Source: Adiantum capillus-veneris
Taxonomy: Eukaryota; Streptophyta; Polypodiopsida; Polypodiales; Pteridaceae
Length of the DNA stretch: 64,000 bases
Assembly (NCBI GenBank): GCA_014529385.2
Contig: CM043949.1
Location: 107,669,054 to 107,733,053 of the forward strand
Direction of reading: 5' to 3'
The notes under the pieces were generated by a model. It searched no databases. It was not told the origin of the DNA and worked only from the letters and a program-made list of their open reading frames with translations. Shown here one piece after another: positions 21,134 to 33,386 of the stretch (position 1 is its first letter; the number at the start of each line of letters is the position of its first letter). The translations under genes and the position numbers were made by a program.

Positions 21134-24100
21134 TTAAGAGATCTCTCTCTCATCCTCGCATAACTCAGCATAACTTCCTATATCTATATAGAGCTCTCCG
21201 TTTAAACACATATCCTCTGTTTCATTTTGTAGCTCCTCTGCATGCACCCCATATAGAGTAGTAGCATCTTGATGCTCGTCTGGCACCACCGCAGCGGCTT
21301 CTGATTGAGCATCTTCTCTGATCTCCTCCATTGATGCCGTTGTGATTGGCACATGGTAGCCTTCATACGTCCTTGCACTACGAGGGGCTACCTCTATGAC
21401 GTACCACCAGTTTGATGTAGACTTTGTAGCATGAAATATTACCTGCCAGAGCCACATAACTTACATGAGAGCTTTCAAGCACATAACTTGTAAAAGGGGG
21501 ATGTTAACTATTTACATACTTACTTGTTCACAATGCTCTAGTAGTACGAAAGTGTCTCTTAGGTCAGTCCATTTCTTAGTAGAATCCACCTCAAGAAAAC
21601 CAGACTCTCCTCTACGCACAGTAGCGTTGCGACCCTCCATGATTATCTTGAACCATTGCACGTCGAACAAGTCGACAAAAAATCCTCTGTAATCGATCCT
21701 CAAAATCTCTTGCAGCGTGCCGAAGTAAGTGAGTTCCGCCATCACAGGATCTGCATCAGAGGAACGTCGTCGACTAGACTGTTCAAATTTTGCCATGATT
21801 CCACAATCTTGAGTAAAACGCTTTTTTTCGATTCGTTCCACCGTAAAATGTCGACCTTTACACCATGCTGATGTGTATGACTTATACTACAACGAACAAA
21901 GATTATGAGTGGGCGTTCAAACGTTTAGAAATAAAGTCACTAGCATGTCGTACATTGCAAACTTACCTTGGTCGCGCAACCCCGAGAGTACTCCCACTCT
22001 TCCTTAGTCACTTCGTCACCGCATTGTTGTACGCTTTTCAATTGGTTGTGTAACCATCTTAAGCTCATGAAGGTTGGTAGGCTCTCCAAAACCGTCGGAT
22101 AGTGCATCGGTGGTCGTCTTCCCCGTCTCCACTCGATTCGTGCCCTTTGTCACTCTTGCTTTGCATCCTCATATTGTGAAATCCACTTTTGCATCAATGG
22201 ATTGTGAAGCATGCAAAATCGGTTGATTTTAGCCTCTAGATCTTCCGTCATCTTCTTCTCAACACCGAGATTGCACATGACAATCCCAGATATGCGCTCA
22301 TCATCTATGGTTCGCCATAGCGTGTCCCGGGCTTTATCAAATCCATCTAGCCACTCTCCAATGTACACTACGGACTCTGATACCAACCAACCTTCTGCCA
22401 TGCTACCCTCCGGACATGCCTTTTGACGCACATATCCCTTAAGAGTTTTCATGAAACGTTCTAAGAAGAACATCCATCCGGAATGAACTGTGCCAGCTAT
22501 TTCCACCTCATCAACTATGTGAACAAGAAGATGCACCTGAATGGTTAGCATGGTAGTAGGAAAATGTTTCTCAAACATGCACACAAGCTCCGCAGCATTT
22601 AGTTTGGCGAATGGTATGGAGTCTACGTTGATCTCCTTTTGTGAGATCCATTGCACCAGCTTTGCAAGTTTGTAGATTGTGTTACAGATGTCGAGAGACA
22701 AACATCCCTCAATGGCAACCGGTAAAATAAACTGTAAAGTATGTGCAGCAATGATATTAAAGTCCACATTTTATGCAATGATATTAAAGTCCACTATGAA
22801 CGTACCTGACACATTTTATGCCAATCGTGTGACTTCAAACCGGTAAGCTTTCCTTCTTTAGTAAAACACGTTCGAAGCGAGTGCATTACGCCAGTGGGGG
22901 TCCGCAAAGATCGAATGGTCTCTTTTACTTTGCGTTCTTGGGCTCCTGTAAAAATCCATGGTGCTTTAGGGAGTTTTATCGATCCATCAAACGCTGTTTG
23001 CGGCCAATATTGCTCCATACGATCCACATTTCTAAGGTCAACTGTGGCTCCCAAAGTATCTTTCTTACCGGTCAGATGGTCCCATAGTAGATTACCCACA
23101 TTCTTGAATATGTGCATTGGATCGAGCAAGTGATTGATCATGAGTCGGGGCCAGTATGGTAACTCGTACCATAGAGATAGTCTCTTCATCCCTGGAGGCA
23201 ATCCGTCATCGCACATCTCCTTCTGCTCTAACCATGCTTGTGCATACATCCTTGGTGGCTCTCTTCCCAAAAAGCCGTCGCGTAACACATTATTCTCTGG
23301 AAGATACGCTTGATGACCTTCGTAGATTTGCTTCTTCAGTGAGGACGCCCTACGTGCATTCAGTCTAGGTCCACATGTGACACATGCTCTGTATCCGCTT
23401 GTTTGAAGCCCTGCATGTATACACATGATAATAGATCAACTATGGGAAAAAACAAGATTTACAGTGTCTGAGTGAGGAGTTTCAATAGATCACGTGAGCA
23501 TTCTGTTAGCCCGGGATAGTCATGCATGGTCCACATTAGAATGCCTCTGATCAAAGCATTCCGTCGTCCTGTGTATCGGCTCATATCCACCACCTCTATG
23601 CCAATCCACAATTGTTGTAGCTCTTCCAATAGTGGACGAAGATACACATCCATATTCCCCACTTTATATCGCCCTGGCACAATCAAGCTTAGCCATAGGT
23701 GCCCCTTCTTCGTAGCCAACCACGGGGGAATGTTGTAGTTGACGATGACAACGGGCCATACACTGTAAGATGTTGATCTTTGACCAAATGGATTTACGCC
23801 ATCCATAGCCAGGCCTAAGCGCAAATTTCGAGCTTCCCTGGCAAAATCCGACCATGTTCCATCTATATGTTTCCAGGCTGCGCAATCTGCAGGAATTCGT
23901 AGCACACCATCCGAAGATTTATTCTCCTCATGCCATGATGCTAGGGCGGCCATGGACTTACATTCAAAGAAATGCTTGATGCGAGGAAGCAGAGGAAAAT
24001 GTCGCAAAACCTTTTGTGGAATTTTGGTCCCGTGGAGATCTACTCGATATCTTTCGGAATCACATTTCGGACACTTCTCCATGTCTACGTATTCCCCTCT

Positions 24101-24862
24101 GAAAAGAATGCAGTCATTAGGACAAGCGTGGATAGAATTGTAATCCATCCCCAAGTTTCGCAAAATCTTTCTTGCTTCATCTCGGGAATCTGGCATCACA
24201 TTGTCAGCTGGTAGTATGTGCTCTTTAAGCAATCTACACAACATAAAAATACGATACAGTCGTGTAAAAATCTATCAGATCATTATACATTTAGAGTTTT
24301 ATTAAAGTAAACTAATTGTAATAGATCACCTGAAAAGCGCTGTGACGCTAGTGTCACTCCATCCAAACTTTGCCTGCATGTTGAGAAGAACCAGGAGTGC
24401 TTTCAATCTAAACATACGTGCTCCATTATACAATGGCGTATCGGCTTCACTTTTCATATCATCATAGATAAGCCTTTCTGAATCCATGATCGTCTCGATC
24501 ATTTCATCAATCTCGAGCTCAAACATTGCCTCGTTGGGAATGTGCTCTGCATGATCATCCCCCGAGCTGTCAGAGGCTACATTTTGTGGCCTCACATATG
24601 CTGCTTGACCAAAGCGCCTGCGAACACGTCTATTGGGTTGCAAGATTGCTGCTTGTTGGCCAGCATCAGAGTCCGACGAGTTATAATCGGCAACAACTCG
24701 ATCTATAATAGATGGATCGAACTCGCCAAATTCGCGAATGTGCTGCAAAGAAACACGTCTTGTCCGTCGCACAGCATGCTTGCATTGATTACAAGGACAT
24801 AAGACCCTCGTTGAGAGATAGGTGTTTCGGTTGGACGGTCCCACATCCTCGTCACTACTCAT
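21134..24862 (-). pseudogene. CACTA TNP2-like transposase, six exons, one in-frame TGA
   Basis: Minus-strand exons 24862-24330, 24233-23494, 23410-22806, 22731-21967, 21886-21524 and 21442-21134 join in phase with GT-AG borders (1,104 codons plus stop). Order of parts: an N-terminal region with a Cys pair CPCNQC, Transposase_21 (HACPNDCILF, CPKC, LAMDGVNPFG, WTMHDYPG, CVTCGP, LLDPMHIFKNV), a DUF4218-like part (FILPVAIEG, HLLVHIVDEVEIAG, GWMFFLERFMKTLKGYVR), then a DUF4216-like part (YFGTLQEILRIDY, WWYVIEVAPR). TNP2 proteins cut CACTA ends. An in-frame TGA at 22152-22150 lies between Glu and Gln codons of readable protein, so the product would be truncated after the DUF4218 core. A near-duplicate 20-bp stretch (about 22748 and 22773) sits in intron 3. 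The start lies next to a long TC tract. Confidence 0.88.
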
Positions 24863-24922
24863 AATGAGGATAAAAATCTTATAACCTGGACAACAAATTT
24901 ATTATTCTATTGGCATTCTTCG

Positions 24923-25028
<106 letters not shown>

Positions 25029-25317
25029 CTCTCATTCTCTAGTCATGTCCAATCCCCGCACACCTCGGTCTAGAGGTGCACGGAGATCAGAACCACCGGG
25101 TTATAATCTCGTCTTTATTGGTCAATACCTATATTTGTGGGTACAATAAATCTACAGACCCACGTCTACATGATACTGCATGTAGTGGACAAAACCCCTT
25201 TGCCTCTTCTCTAGCTGTAGCACTTCACAGCATCTTAACATCTTTTCACAGTAGATCTTTTCACTGTTCGTCTAACTCTAAACCCTAAACTGTAAGTAAT
25301 TCTTGCGTGGACTCGAT

Positions 25318-25459
25318 CTAACGTAAATAAGCATAAATCTAAATAACCGTAAATCTAACTAAAAATAAACCTAAATCTAATTTAACGTAAGTCTACATCT
25401 AACCTAATCTTTAACGTCTTTTGGGATAGTTTCCTACGACGTTAAAACTCTCTTCTTCT

Positions 25460-25491
<32 letters not shown>

Positions 25492-26190
25492 CCTAAATAA
25501 ACCTAAGTCTAATCTAATATAACATAAATCTAAATCTAACGTAAATTATGTTATATTAAAAACAAAGAACTAAACTAACAGGGATTATAAGAACCTTAAA
25601 ACTGATTTAACACATAATTTTTCACATAACTCGGCAAGAGTTGGCATTCTCATCACTAAAGATGTGAGAGTTAACTTCCGGCGGTGACGCTACCTCATCT
25701 CCATCCACATCTAACGACAGCAATTGGCCCTTTAGACCGTTCTTGCTCTTGTTACTAACTTTGAAGTTGCTGTTGAATGACTAGAGGTTGTCTAGATGGT
25801 CATTGTGTCGGGGATGTAGTGACTCTTGCCGTCCTGAAGATCCACCTTCTTCCCTATCTTCTGAAGACATTTCACCAGTACTTTTGGATCGACGGAGCCC
25901 ACCATGAGTGAAGGCAGCAATACCCTATATTCCATTGAGGGCTTTCTTCACCCGTTTCATGCAGGCATCGCAGTCTATGGAGACCTAAATCTAATCTAAT
26001 ATAACGTAAATCTAAATCTAGCGTAAATAAACGTAAATCTAATTAAAAATAAACCTAAATCTAATCTAATTTAACTTAAATAAACCTAAATCTAATTTAA
26101 CGTAAGTCTACATCTAACCTAATCTTTAACGTCTTTTAGGATAGTTTCCTACGACGTTATAACTCTCTTCTTCTTGTGTGTGTGCGCGTG
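25318..26190. repeat. Direct repeats flanking the captured HMA fragment
   Basis: About 165 bp (25318-25485) recurs at about 26019-26185 with few changes, including GATAGTTTCCTACGACGTTA and a GT run. Smaller copies of an ACCTAAATCTAATCTAA/ACGTAAATC motif at 25499-25550 and 25984-26030 lie right beside the HMA fragment. Confidence 0.8.
25640..25985 (-). pseudogene. Captured heavy-metal-associated (HMA) metallochaperone gene fragment
   Basis: The minus strand from 25983 reads VSIDCDACMKRVKKALNGI, the metal-binding CxxC loop and first helix of plant HMA/HIPP-type metallochaperones. After a frame change, 25906-25833 reads VDPKVLVKCLQKIGKKVDLQ, the second half of the same domain. A further stretch (25780-25640: NKSKNGLKGQLLSLDVDGDE) may be the C-terminal linker. 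An in-frame TAG follows the CxxC part. Such proteins bind copper, cadmium or zinc and many are isoprenylated. This fragment lies inside the CACTA element, between the TNP2 promoter side and the right end, flanked by direct repeats; I infer capture from the host genome. Confidence 0.75.
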
Positions 26191-26382
26191 TGTGGATGTG
26201 TGTGCCAATAAAAAGAGATAAATGGTATAACCTTTCTATCACCCATGCCAAGTATGATAGATTGGTTATGCCATTTCCCTCTTGAATAATAAGTCTTGAG
26301 TTCAACTCCTCGTCGGCTAGATCTTTAGGTCTTTTAATTTTAATTAGTTTCCTATGACGTTAAATTAGTTTCTCTCTCTTTC

Positions 26383-26550
26383 TCTCTCAATGTGTGTGCG
26401 TTTTTTTGGATCGTATGCATGTTTTCTCTCTCTTTTCCTCTCTCAATGTGTACGTTTTTTGTTTATGCATGTTCTCTCTCTCTTTTCCTCTCTCAATGCG
26501 TGCGTTTTTTGTTTATGCATGCTCTCTCTTTCTTTTCCTCTCTCAATGTG
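26383..26550. repeat. Short tandem repeat, about 50-bp units
   Basis: Three to four diverged units, each starting CTCTCAATGTGTG with a T-run, then TATGCATG and a CT run (starts about 26383, 26441, 26489, 26539). A TG/AG/CT-rich stretch follows to 26760. Confidence 0.8.
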
Positions 26551-26718
26551 TGTGTGCATTCTTTTCAAAAACACTATGTGTGTGTATGTGTGTGTGTGAG
26601 AGAGAGAGAGAGAGGGAGAGAGAAAGAGGGGAAGGGAACATGAGAGTGAGGAGAGGGAAGGAGCATACCTGGCTCTCCTTTCTCTCCTCGTGTGTGTGTG
26701 TGTGTATGTGTGGAGAAG

Positions 26719-26760
<42 letters not shown>

Positions 26761-26784
26761 CGTTACCTGCTCCTTGCTTGAGGG

Positions 26785-26824
26785 CGCCGAAAAACTCAGA
26801 TCTGAGATCTGAGTTTTTGGGCGC
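26785..26824. repeat. Near-perfect 40-bp palindrome
   Basis: GCGCCGAAAAACTCAGATCT is followed directly by its near-exact reverse complement, close to the right CACTA end. It could form a hairpin or cruciform. Confidence 0.85.
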
Positions 26825-26848
26825 GCTCTGTTATTTTTTTAGCCCAAT

Positions 26849-26951
26849 CCGCGTCGCTATGAGCGTCACAAATTTACAAAGAAATTTGCGACGCTCATAG
26901 CGACGCCGGGAAAAAAAATTTGAGCGTCGCTATGTGAGCGTCGCTAATATG
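26849..26951. repeat. CACTA right subterminal repeat array
   Basis: At least five copies of GCGTCGCTA/TAGCGACGC in both orientations, matching the left array. Confidence 0.85.
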
Positions 26952-26956
26952 AATAG

Positions 26957-26968
26957 CCTCTTGTAGTG
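26957..26968. repeat. CACTA right terminal inverted repeat
   Basis: CCTCTTGTAGTG, the exact reverse complement of the left end, followed by target duplication TTA. Confidence 0.95.
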
Positions 26969-26971
26969 TTA

Positions 26972-28760
26972 GCACGTTAGGTTACTATCTATGTTAAGTT
27001 ATTCTAATTTTTCTATATGTGAGCATTGCATCTATGGTAAACAAACCAAAAGCACCTCATCATCATTGAAATATTCTGCATTTACAACCACTAAAACTTG
27101 TTCATAGGATGTTTGCGATCCTAATGTCGATCGAGTCTCTAGGGGGAGCTAGCTATTTTGTAAATTTGATAGTCAATTAATATGAAAGAGAGTAGTAGTA
27201 AGGCTTTGAGATGATCTTCCACTTGAGAAATTCTAGCCAAGATTAAACTATGTTAAATTGAAAGATTGCGGTGAGCCATCTTTGTTACAAACTAGCCATG
27301 TAAACAGATGACAAGGTCAAGTGGGAGCAGGCCAAGCAATCGGAGTATAAGTCGATTTTTGTCAACAATGAGAAATAGGACTTTCTTGAATTGCCAAAAG
27401 GCAAGCAAGACTTACCTTACAAATGGGTTTACAAGAAGAAGTTTACATATGATTATCTTAACCCTAAGTACAAGGCTAGACTAGTTGCTAAGGGATTCAA
27501 GTAGCAAACGGGAGTTGATTTTGATGAAATATTCTCATCCGTGGTCAACATGACTACAATGCATACAATGCTTAAACTAGTAGCCATTGAGGACATGGAC
27601 CTTTTCCAAATGGATGTGAAGACCTTTCTTCATGGGGATATTGAACATAATGTTTACATGAACCAAGTTGAGGGTTTTGAATAGCCTAGCAACGAAGAGC
27701 TTTTGTTCAAACTCAAGAAAGTGTTCTATGGCTTAAATTAAGGTACAAGGTAGTGATCTCAAAAATTTGATGCTTGTATGCGGTCCCAAGGATTTCAAAG
27801 GAGTCAAGAGGATCATTGCTTGCCATGCAGGGAAATTCAATGATGGTTCTTTGGTCATTCTCATTTTATATGTAGAAGATATGCTCATTGACGAAACTCC
27901 CACTAAGGAGATTACCAAATTGAAGCAAATTAAGATTTCTCATTTTCTTGGTATGTTTATCAAGAGAGAAAAGAAAAAGGAAATTCTTGAGTTGTTTTAG
28001 GAATCTAGGGGAGGAAGGCAGTTAGTACACCACTACCATCATATTTTAAACTAAGCAAGGAAGATTCTCCCAAGTCAAATTTTAGAGAGCAAAAATGACA
28101 AGTGTGCCATATTCTTCAATTGTAGGTAGTCTTATGTATGCTATGGTAGGTAGGAGGCTAGATATTACATTGCACTAGGAGTGGTTAGTCTTAATATGAA
28201 TAATCTTGGCAAGCAGCATTGGATAGCATTGAAACGTATTCTAAGATACTTGAAGAGTACAATGAACAGTAGTTTACGCTTCGATAAAAGAGATGCATTT
28301 ATTGTTGGTTACATTGATCGGATTATGTACGTTGCAAAGACAGTAGGAGATCTACGTTTGGCTACATTGTCATATTTGCAAGAGGAGCCATTTCTTAGAG
28401 ATCATCTCTCCAAAATTGTACATCTTTTTCCATTCCAGAGGAAAAATACATTGCAATGTCAGATGCCAATAAGGAAGCTATATGGTTGGCACGTTTAGTA
28501 AGAGATTTATGCATTTAGCAAGTTCCCGTTTTGCATTATGATAATCAGAGTGCCATTTCTTTGGCAAGAATACTAGTGTTTCACTCTAAGTCAAAACGCA
28601 TTCAGGTGAGGTATCATCTCATTTGGGATGTGTTGACGAATAACCACTTGGACCTTATCAAGGTCCAGACCGATGACAACCCAGCAAATAATCTTATAAA
28701 TAGCTTAGCTACGAAGTGGTTTGTGCATTGCCTCAAGTTCATGGGTGTAGGGTAAACACA
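26972..28760 (+). pseudogene. Copia relic right of the CACTA: gag-pre-integrase end, RT and RNase H
   Basis: It resumes with CEHCIYGKQTKS (the Cys pair before integrase), so the CACTA cut the copia frame. The integrase core is missing. RT is readable in one frame from 27307 to 27745: YKWVYKKKF, KARLVAKGFK, GVDFDEIFSSVV, MDVKTFLHGD, LFKLKKVFYGL. It is broken by TAG at 27376, 27502 and 27682 and TAA at 27739. The YVDD region and RNase H follow in pieces (LYVEDM, ALKRILRYLKSTMN, YDNQSAISLA). All four RT stops can come from C-to-T or G-to-A changes. Confidence 0.85.
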
Positions 28761-28795
28761 ATTGTAGATGGGTAAATTTGTTTTGTTTCACAATT

Positions 28796-29075
28796 ACTAG
28801 CTTTAGTCATAGCTTCTTATGGCCACAATGGCCTTCAAGTGGAAGATTGTTAGGGTAAAGGCATGTGGCTGCCTATTTGTACGACTAACCCTATACACAC
28901 TAGCTTTCAATTGTACATGGGTGACAATGTTGCGCTTCAAAATTGTACATACTAGCTTTATCCATAGCTACTTATGGCCACAATGGCCTTTGTGGGAGAT
29001 TTTCAGGATAAAGGCATGTGGTTGCCTATTCGTATGGCTAACCCTATACACACTAACTCTCAACTAACTATTTAC
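28796..29075. repeat. Tandem duplication, 154-bp period, possible LTR piece
   Basis: A segment starting TACTAGCTTTA at 28796 recurs at 28950 and includes GGCCACAATGGCC and CTAACCCTATACACACTA. It follows the copia RNase H, so it may belong to that element's 3' LTR (possible TGTTAGGG start at 28848). Confidence 0.75.
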
Positions 29076-32000
29076 TCTTTATGTATATACTCAAATAAAG
29101 GTAATACATACTATTTTTTATGTGTGGTATTTCCCTCAAAACTCCATCTCTTCTTCTTCACCTTCCTGTATGTACGGACGAACACAATGTATGCCCTTCA
29201 AAGCAACCATGAAAGAAAACAAGTAAATGCAATGGGGAGCTATTGGAAGAAACTCTGCTTAATAACTACATGAAAAGAGTAGATAAGATGTAGCCAAAAA
29301 AGAATGGAAGTATAAAAGAGGCTTGATCATTCTTGAAGATCCTAAGAGAGTAAGTACACCCACACATGTAGGAGACTTCAAGGAAGCAATAGAGCTTTTG
29401 ATATCACCTCGGGGGTCCACCTCTATGTATGTAAGTATACCATGAGAGTTCAACAAGAGGGGTTTTTTAATTCAAAAATTTTGGATAAATTTACATAAAC
29501 ATATTTAAATAAGGGGTTTTTTATAGCACTTTGGAAAAAAACCCGTAAGTTCATAAAGACAGAGGGGTTGTTTTATTAGTTCAAGATTCACAGATAAGGG
29601 GTTTTTTAAATACCCTTTGAACGCATGTTGTTTAGATGGTTTACATATAGTGAACCCCTGAGGATATCACCAATTAAAGATGTCTTGGGAGAAAAAGATA
29701 TCCCTTATTCCTTGGTAAGATTTGAAAAGTAGTAGTTGACATAATACTCTAGATTTTGAGCTCGTCAACTAGCATTTTTTTAGAATTTTAGTATATTCTC
29801 TACTTACATGGTCCTTATAAATTATGCAAAAGTAGAGCCACTTTTACACAAGGAATGGAGAAAACACATCACCAGGCATGTACTTCATTTTTCAAGTGTA
29901 CAAGAAAGGCGGGTGGACAAACAAGGAGCAATGTCTTCAAATAATTATTCAACTAGTTTTACAAAAAGACAACTTTAAGGACTTAAGAAAACAAAATATC
30001 CACAAACGCATGCTTCATAACCGGACACATTTCATAGAGGAATCTATGTCTACTAAAATTAAATGCAACATGAGTTGTAACTTCTCCAAAAAGGAAAGAC
30101 AATGTGCAATATTTTCTTTATTGCAATTAGTTCTTGAGTCTCTTGACATTACATTCTTCTGACATGTCTTGTTTATACCTAAGTAATTTTCTTCTATTAC
30201 ACCCACCAAGGAGCTTAACACCCTTCTTTTTTGGCTAAACATGCATAGCTAGAATAACAAAGGAATTAATATCTTGATCTAAAGGCATTGAGCCAAATAG
30301 CATCACCAAAGATCCTAAGGTATATGCTCTCTCTACAAGCAAAACCTTGTTGGAATTCATTTGGAGGGAATAGTATCCCATGAATCTTGAGAGAAATTAA
30401 GCGCAAAAAACATGGAAAATTCAAGATCTTAAGAAAATTTGACTATGCAAAGAACAACAAACATCTTTTTCAAGTTCAGGAAAGTGTTGTATGAGTTAAT
30501 GTCCGTCCTTTCTAAATATGCCTTCAAATGACTTCCCCATTTTCCCCTCTGCTCTTCCAAGAAACATACCCTTATCAAGAAGCTCAATCTACAAGAAAAT
30601 AAATAAATAAATAAATAGTCATAAAACAAATTGAGGGTTTCAACAAAATGGCTGATCAAATGAGGTGAATTTAGCTTATGAAACCTCTAATTGGATTTCT
30701 CTTTTCAAATGAATTTATCCCAAGTTCTACTAACCTGGATTCAAAATCCTCATCCTTAAGGGTAGGTTACTTATGTTCAACTCTTCTAAAACATGTGGCA
30801 AGATCATAAGAGGTCTCAAGGAAATTATCTCTGATTTTTGCAAATAAGGTGCCAGGAACTCTTCTTTATGTTCTCCTTCTATATCAACAAAGTCATTGGC
30901 AACCTAACAAACGTCTAAAATGACCCAAAAACTGGAAAATATGTGTCTATTAATTATTTTATTGAGCAACAAAGGTACCAATGTTACAATCCTATCATGC
31001 TTTGTCATGTTGCTTTGTGGCCATGGAAGGACCAAGAATGTTGATTAATGCCTTCTTCCTCTATTGGTCTATTTTTGGATTGTATTTTGATCAAAGTATC
31101 ATCAAGATTTGGTAGGACTTTGATCAGGATGGATGCTTAAACTAGTTGATTTTAATGGCCAGGAATGGTGATGGTGTGATTGATATGTAAGACAAATGAG
31201 GTGTCCATGCGATAGATTTAGGGAATTTGATTGGGTTTGCACCCTCAATGTAGGGTTTCTTAGGATTTGAACCACATTTAGATCCAAAATCATGCAAAAT
31301 AGGAAGGTTATGGGGTGGTTTTCTCGTGTCAAAATGTGGAGCATCCAAGGCTGCCACATAAGGGATTTTACCCCATTTTCCAAGAGAGGAAGCATGGGGG
31401 GGTTTATATAGTTGAGAAAAGAGAGGCATATGGCATCACAAGGAGAGGGGCTCCCTCTTGGTGGAGCTCCCCCAAGCCTTGGCTGGATAAAGCACATTGT
31501 GGCTGGTTTGATTGGGAAAGTTGCATGCAAGATCCTAAACAAAAAGAGGCTAAAAATAAAAAGATTTCCTTTTTGCTTTGGCTATATTTGGATAAAAGGA
31601 ACGAGTGGAGAAGAGGAGAGAGTATTTGGAGAATTATTACTATGTGTGTTGTTGGATTAGAGGAGGAGGAGAAATCAACCTTGCAAAATTGAACGGGAGA
31701 GTTGTCGTCTTTGCCCGAGTCACTCATCAAAAGCCCTCTGTATCGCATGCATTCAAGAGATCATTAATAGTACCCTAACACACACGTTAGATTTTACATT
31801 GTGGGCTTATTTTATAAATAAAACCCACACCCATCTAATGTATACATAAAAGTATGCATTTTTGCCTATTAATAATCCTCTCTAGTTAACTCACATGATA
31901 TGATACACATTTTGAAAAGTGACTGCCTCGAGCCTTTTTTTGACCTCAAGGAAAATTTTCAAAGTCAATACATAGTGGAGAGTAGATACTAAAACTTCCA

Positions 32001-32174
32001 TCTGCATTAGTGAGGTTTTCTAAGATGGCTTCTAACAATTTCTACTTCATCTTTTGATCTCTTCTTAGTGGACGATAGTGGTGAAGAAAGCAAGGACAAT
32101 TTTGAGGATTTGGTTGATTTTGTTGTTGCTTTAGTATGGATTTGTTACCAAAAATTGTCACAAGTTTTGATTAA
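29076..32174. other. No gene supported
   Basis: AT-rich sequence with scattered open stretches (for example + 29878-30162, - 31542-31102) that match nothing I know. A weak repeat of AAGGGGTTTTTT occurs near 29510 and 29597. Possibly eroded retroelements. Confidence 0.4.
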
Positions 32175-32620
32175 TTGTCGCAAGGGTCACATTGTTCAAG
32201 TCACAGTGAGAATCCATGGAATGGCAGGTTTCATGAGATAGTAACACCTACAAATTCATCAAAAGTATCAATAAAATGGAAAGAAAAGGTTAATGATGCC
32301 CCAAGGATACCAAATTTGAGCCTACATCATGATGATGATGATTCAAGTGGATGGGAGCAAAGTCTTGATGAGGCGTTTGATATACCTTGTTTGAAGATTC
32401 TAGGTGCATGAAGGATGCATGCAAAAAATAGGGCACTTGGTAGTGATCTTGGACCACAAAGATCAAGTAGAGTAAGGAATCCTCTGCAAAGGTTGACTTG
32501 TAATAGTATGTGCCTCGCCATTGTGCTTATATGGTGAAGATTTTGCAAGATGTAGAGCATGCTTTTTTTGAGAATGCTAGTAGAGATCCAAGGAGGGATC
32601 AAGGTACAGCCAACATTCTA
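32175..32620 (+). pseudogene. Small copia relic (linker between integrase and RT)
   Basis: PQRSSRVRNPLQRLT and, one frame over, CAYMVKILQDVEHAFFENAS resemble the stretch just before the copia RT. Stops and a frameshift are present. Too short to place in a lineage. Confidence 0.5.
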
Positions 32621-33311
32621 CCCTTTAGCTCAAAGGTGGAGGGACTTATTATATGACCTCTAATACAGGAATACAAAGCTCAAATCTAGATATAGATGCG
32701 AGGTAGCATTGTTTGTTGTATTGCTCGAGGTTGACAACTATGCATGGCTTAGAGGCTAAAGATTTATGAAATTTAGAACAAATGGCATGTTGTCAATAGC
32801 TACCCAATCAAAACTCAAATGGATGATGATGAAGAAATACTTCGAGAAAGTAAAGAAAGTCTAAGGTTCAAATCCAAAAGCTCGTATCCTTTACTTTGAG
32901 ATGGAAGATAGAGAGTTTATAAGTAGTAGTAAATGTGTTTTCCCCTATGTTAATCACTTAGCATTGAGATATACAGAGTTGACTCTTTAGTAGTCATGCA
33001 CCTACAATATGTCCAGCCCTCATGACTTACGAACAACAAAACCACAACATAGTGTTTTTTTTTGCCAAGGACCTCGTTAAAAAAGGGGAGGCCATGATGA
33101 TGGGTTCATTTATGGGGGATTGCATCTGCAATTGAGTGGTTTGAGAACCTATGAAAAAACACACTTTTGAAGTTTGAAGATGATGATGAGCATTGATGCA
33201 TGCAAGGCTTACATCCAAGTGTATTCTTAAGCTATTAGGAACAACAATCTCACTTGCTTGATTTGCATCTCTTTGCCATTACTAAGTTGAGGCATTCATA
33301 TGCTTGCAAGA

Positions 33312-33313
<2 letters not shown>
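32621..33313. other. No gene supported
   Basis: Open fragments such as ILYFEMEDREFISS (about 32898) are readable but not recognised; probably more retroelement debris. Confidence 0.35.

Positions 33314-33383
<70 letters not shown>
33314..33383. repeat. (TC)n tract
   Basis: 70 bp of uninterrupted TC. Confidence 0.95.

Positions 33384-33386
<3 letters not shown>

Noticed and set aside
3417-22152. In-frame TGA codons as a sign of an altered genetic code or selenocysteine
   Set aside because: Normal TGA/TAG stops end other genes here, there is no sign of an organelle or ciliate origin, and C-to-T change at CGA explains the cases.
25265-25300. Telomere-like CCCTAAA motifs
   Set aside because: Single scattered copies (also near 19520 and 19870), no tandem array.
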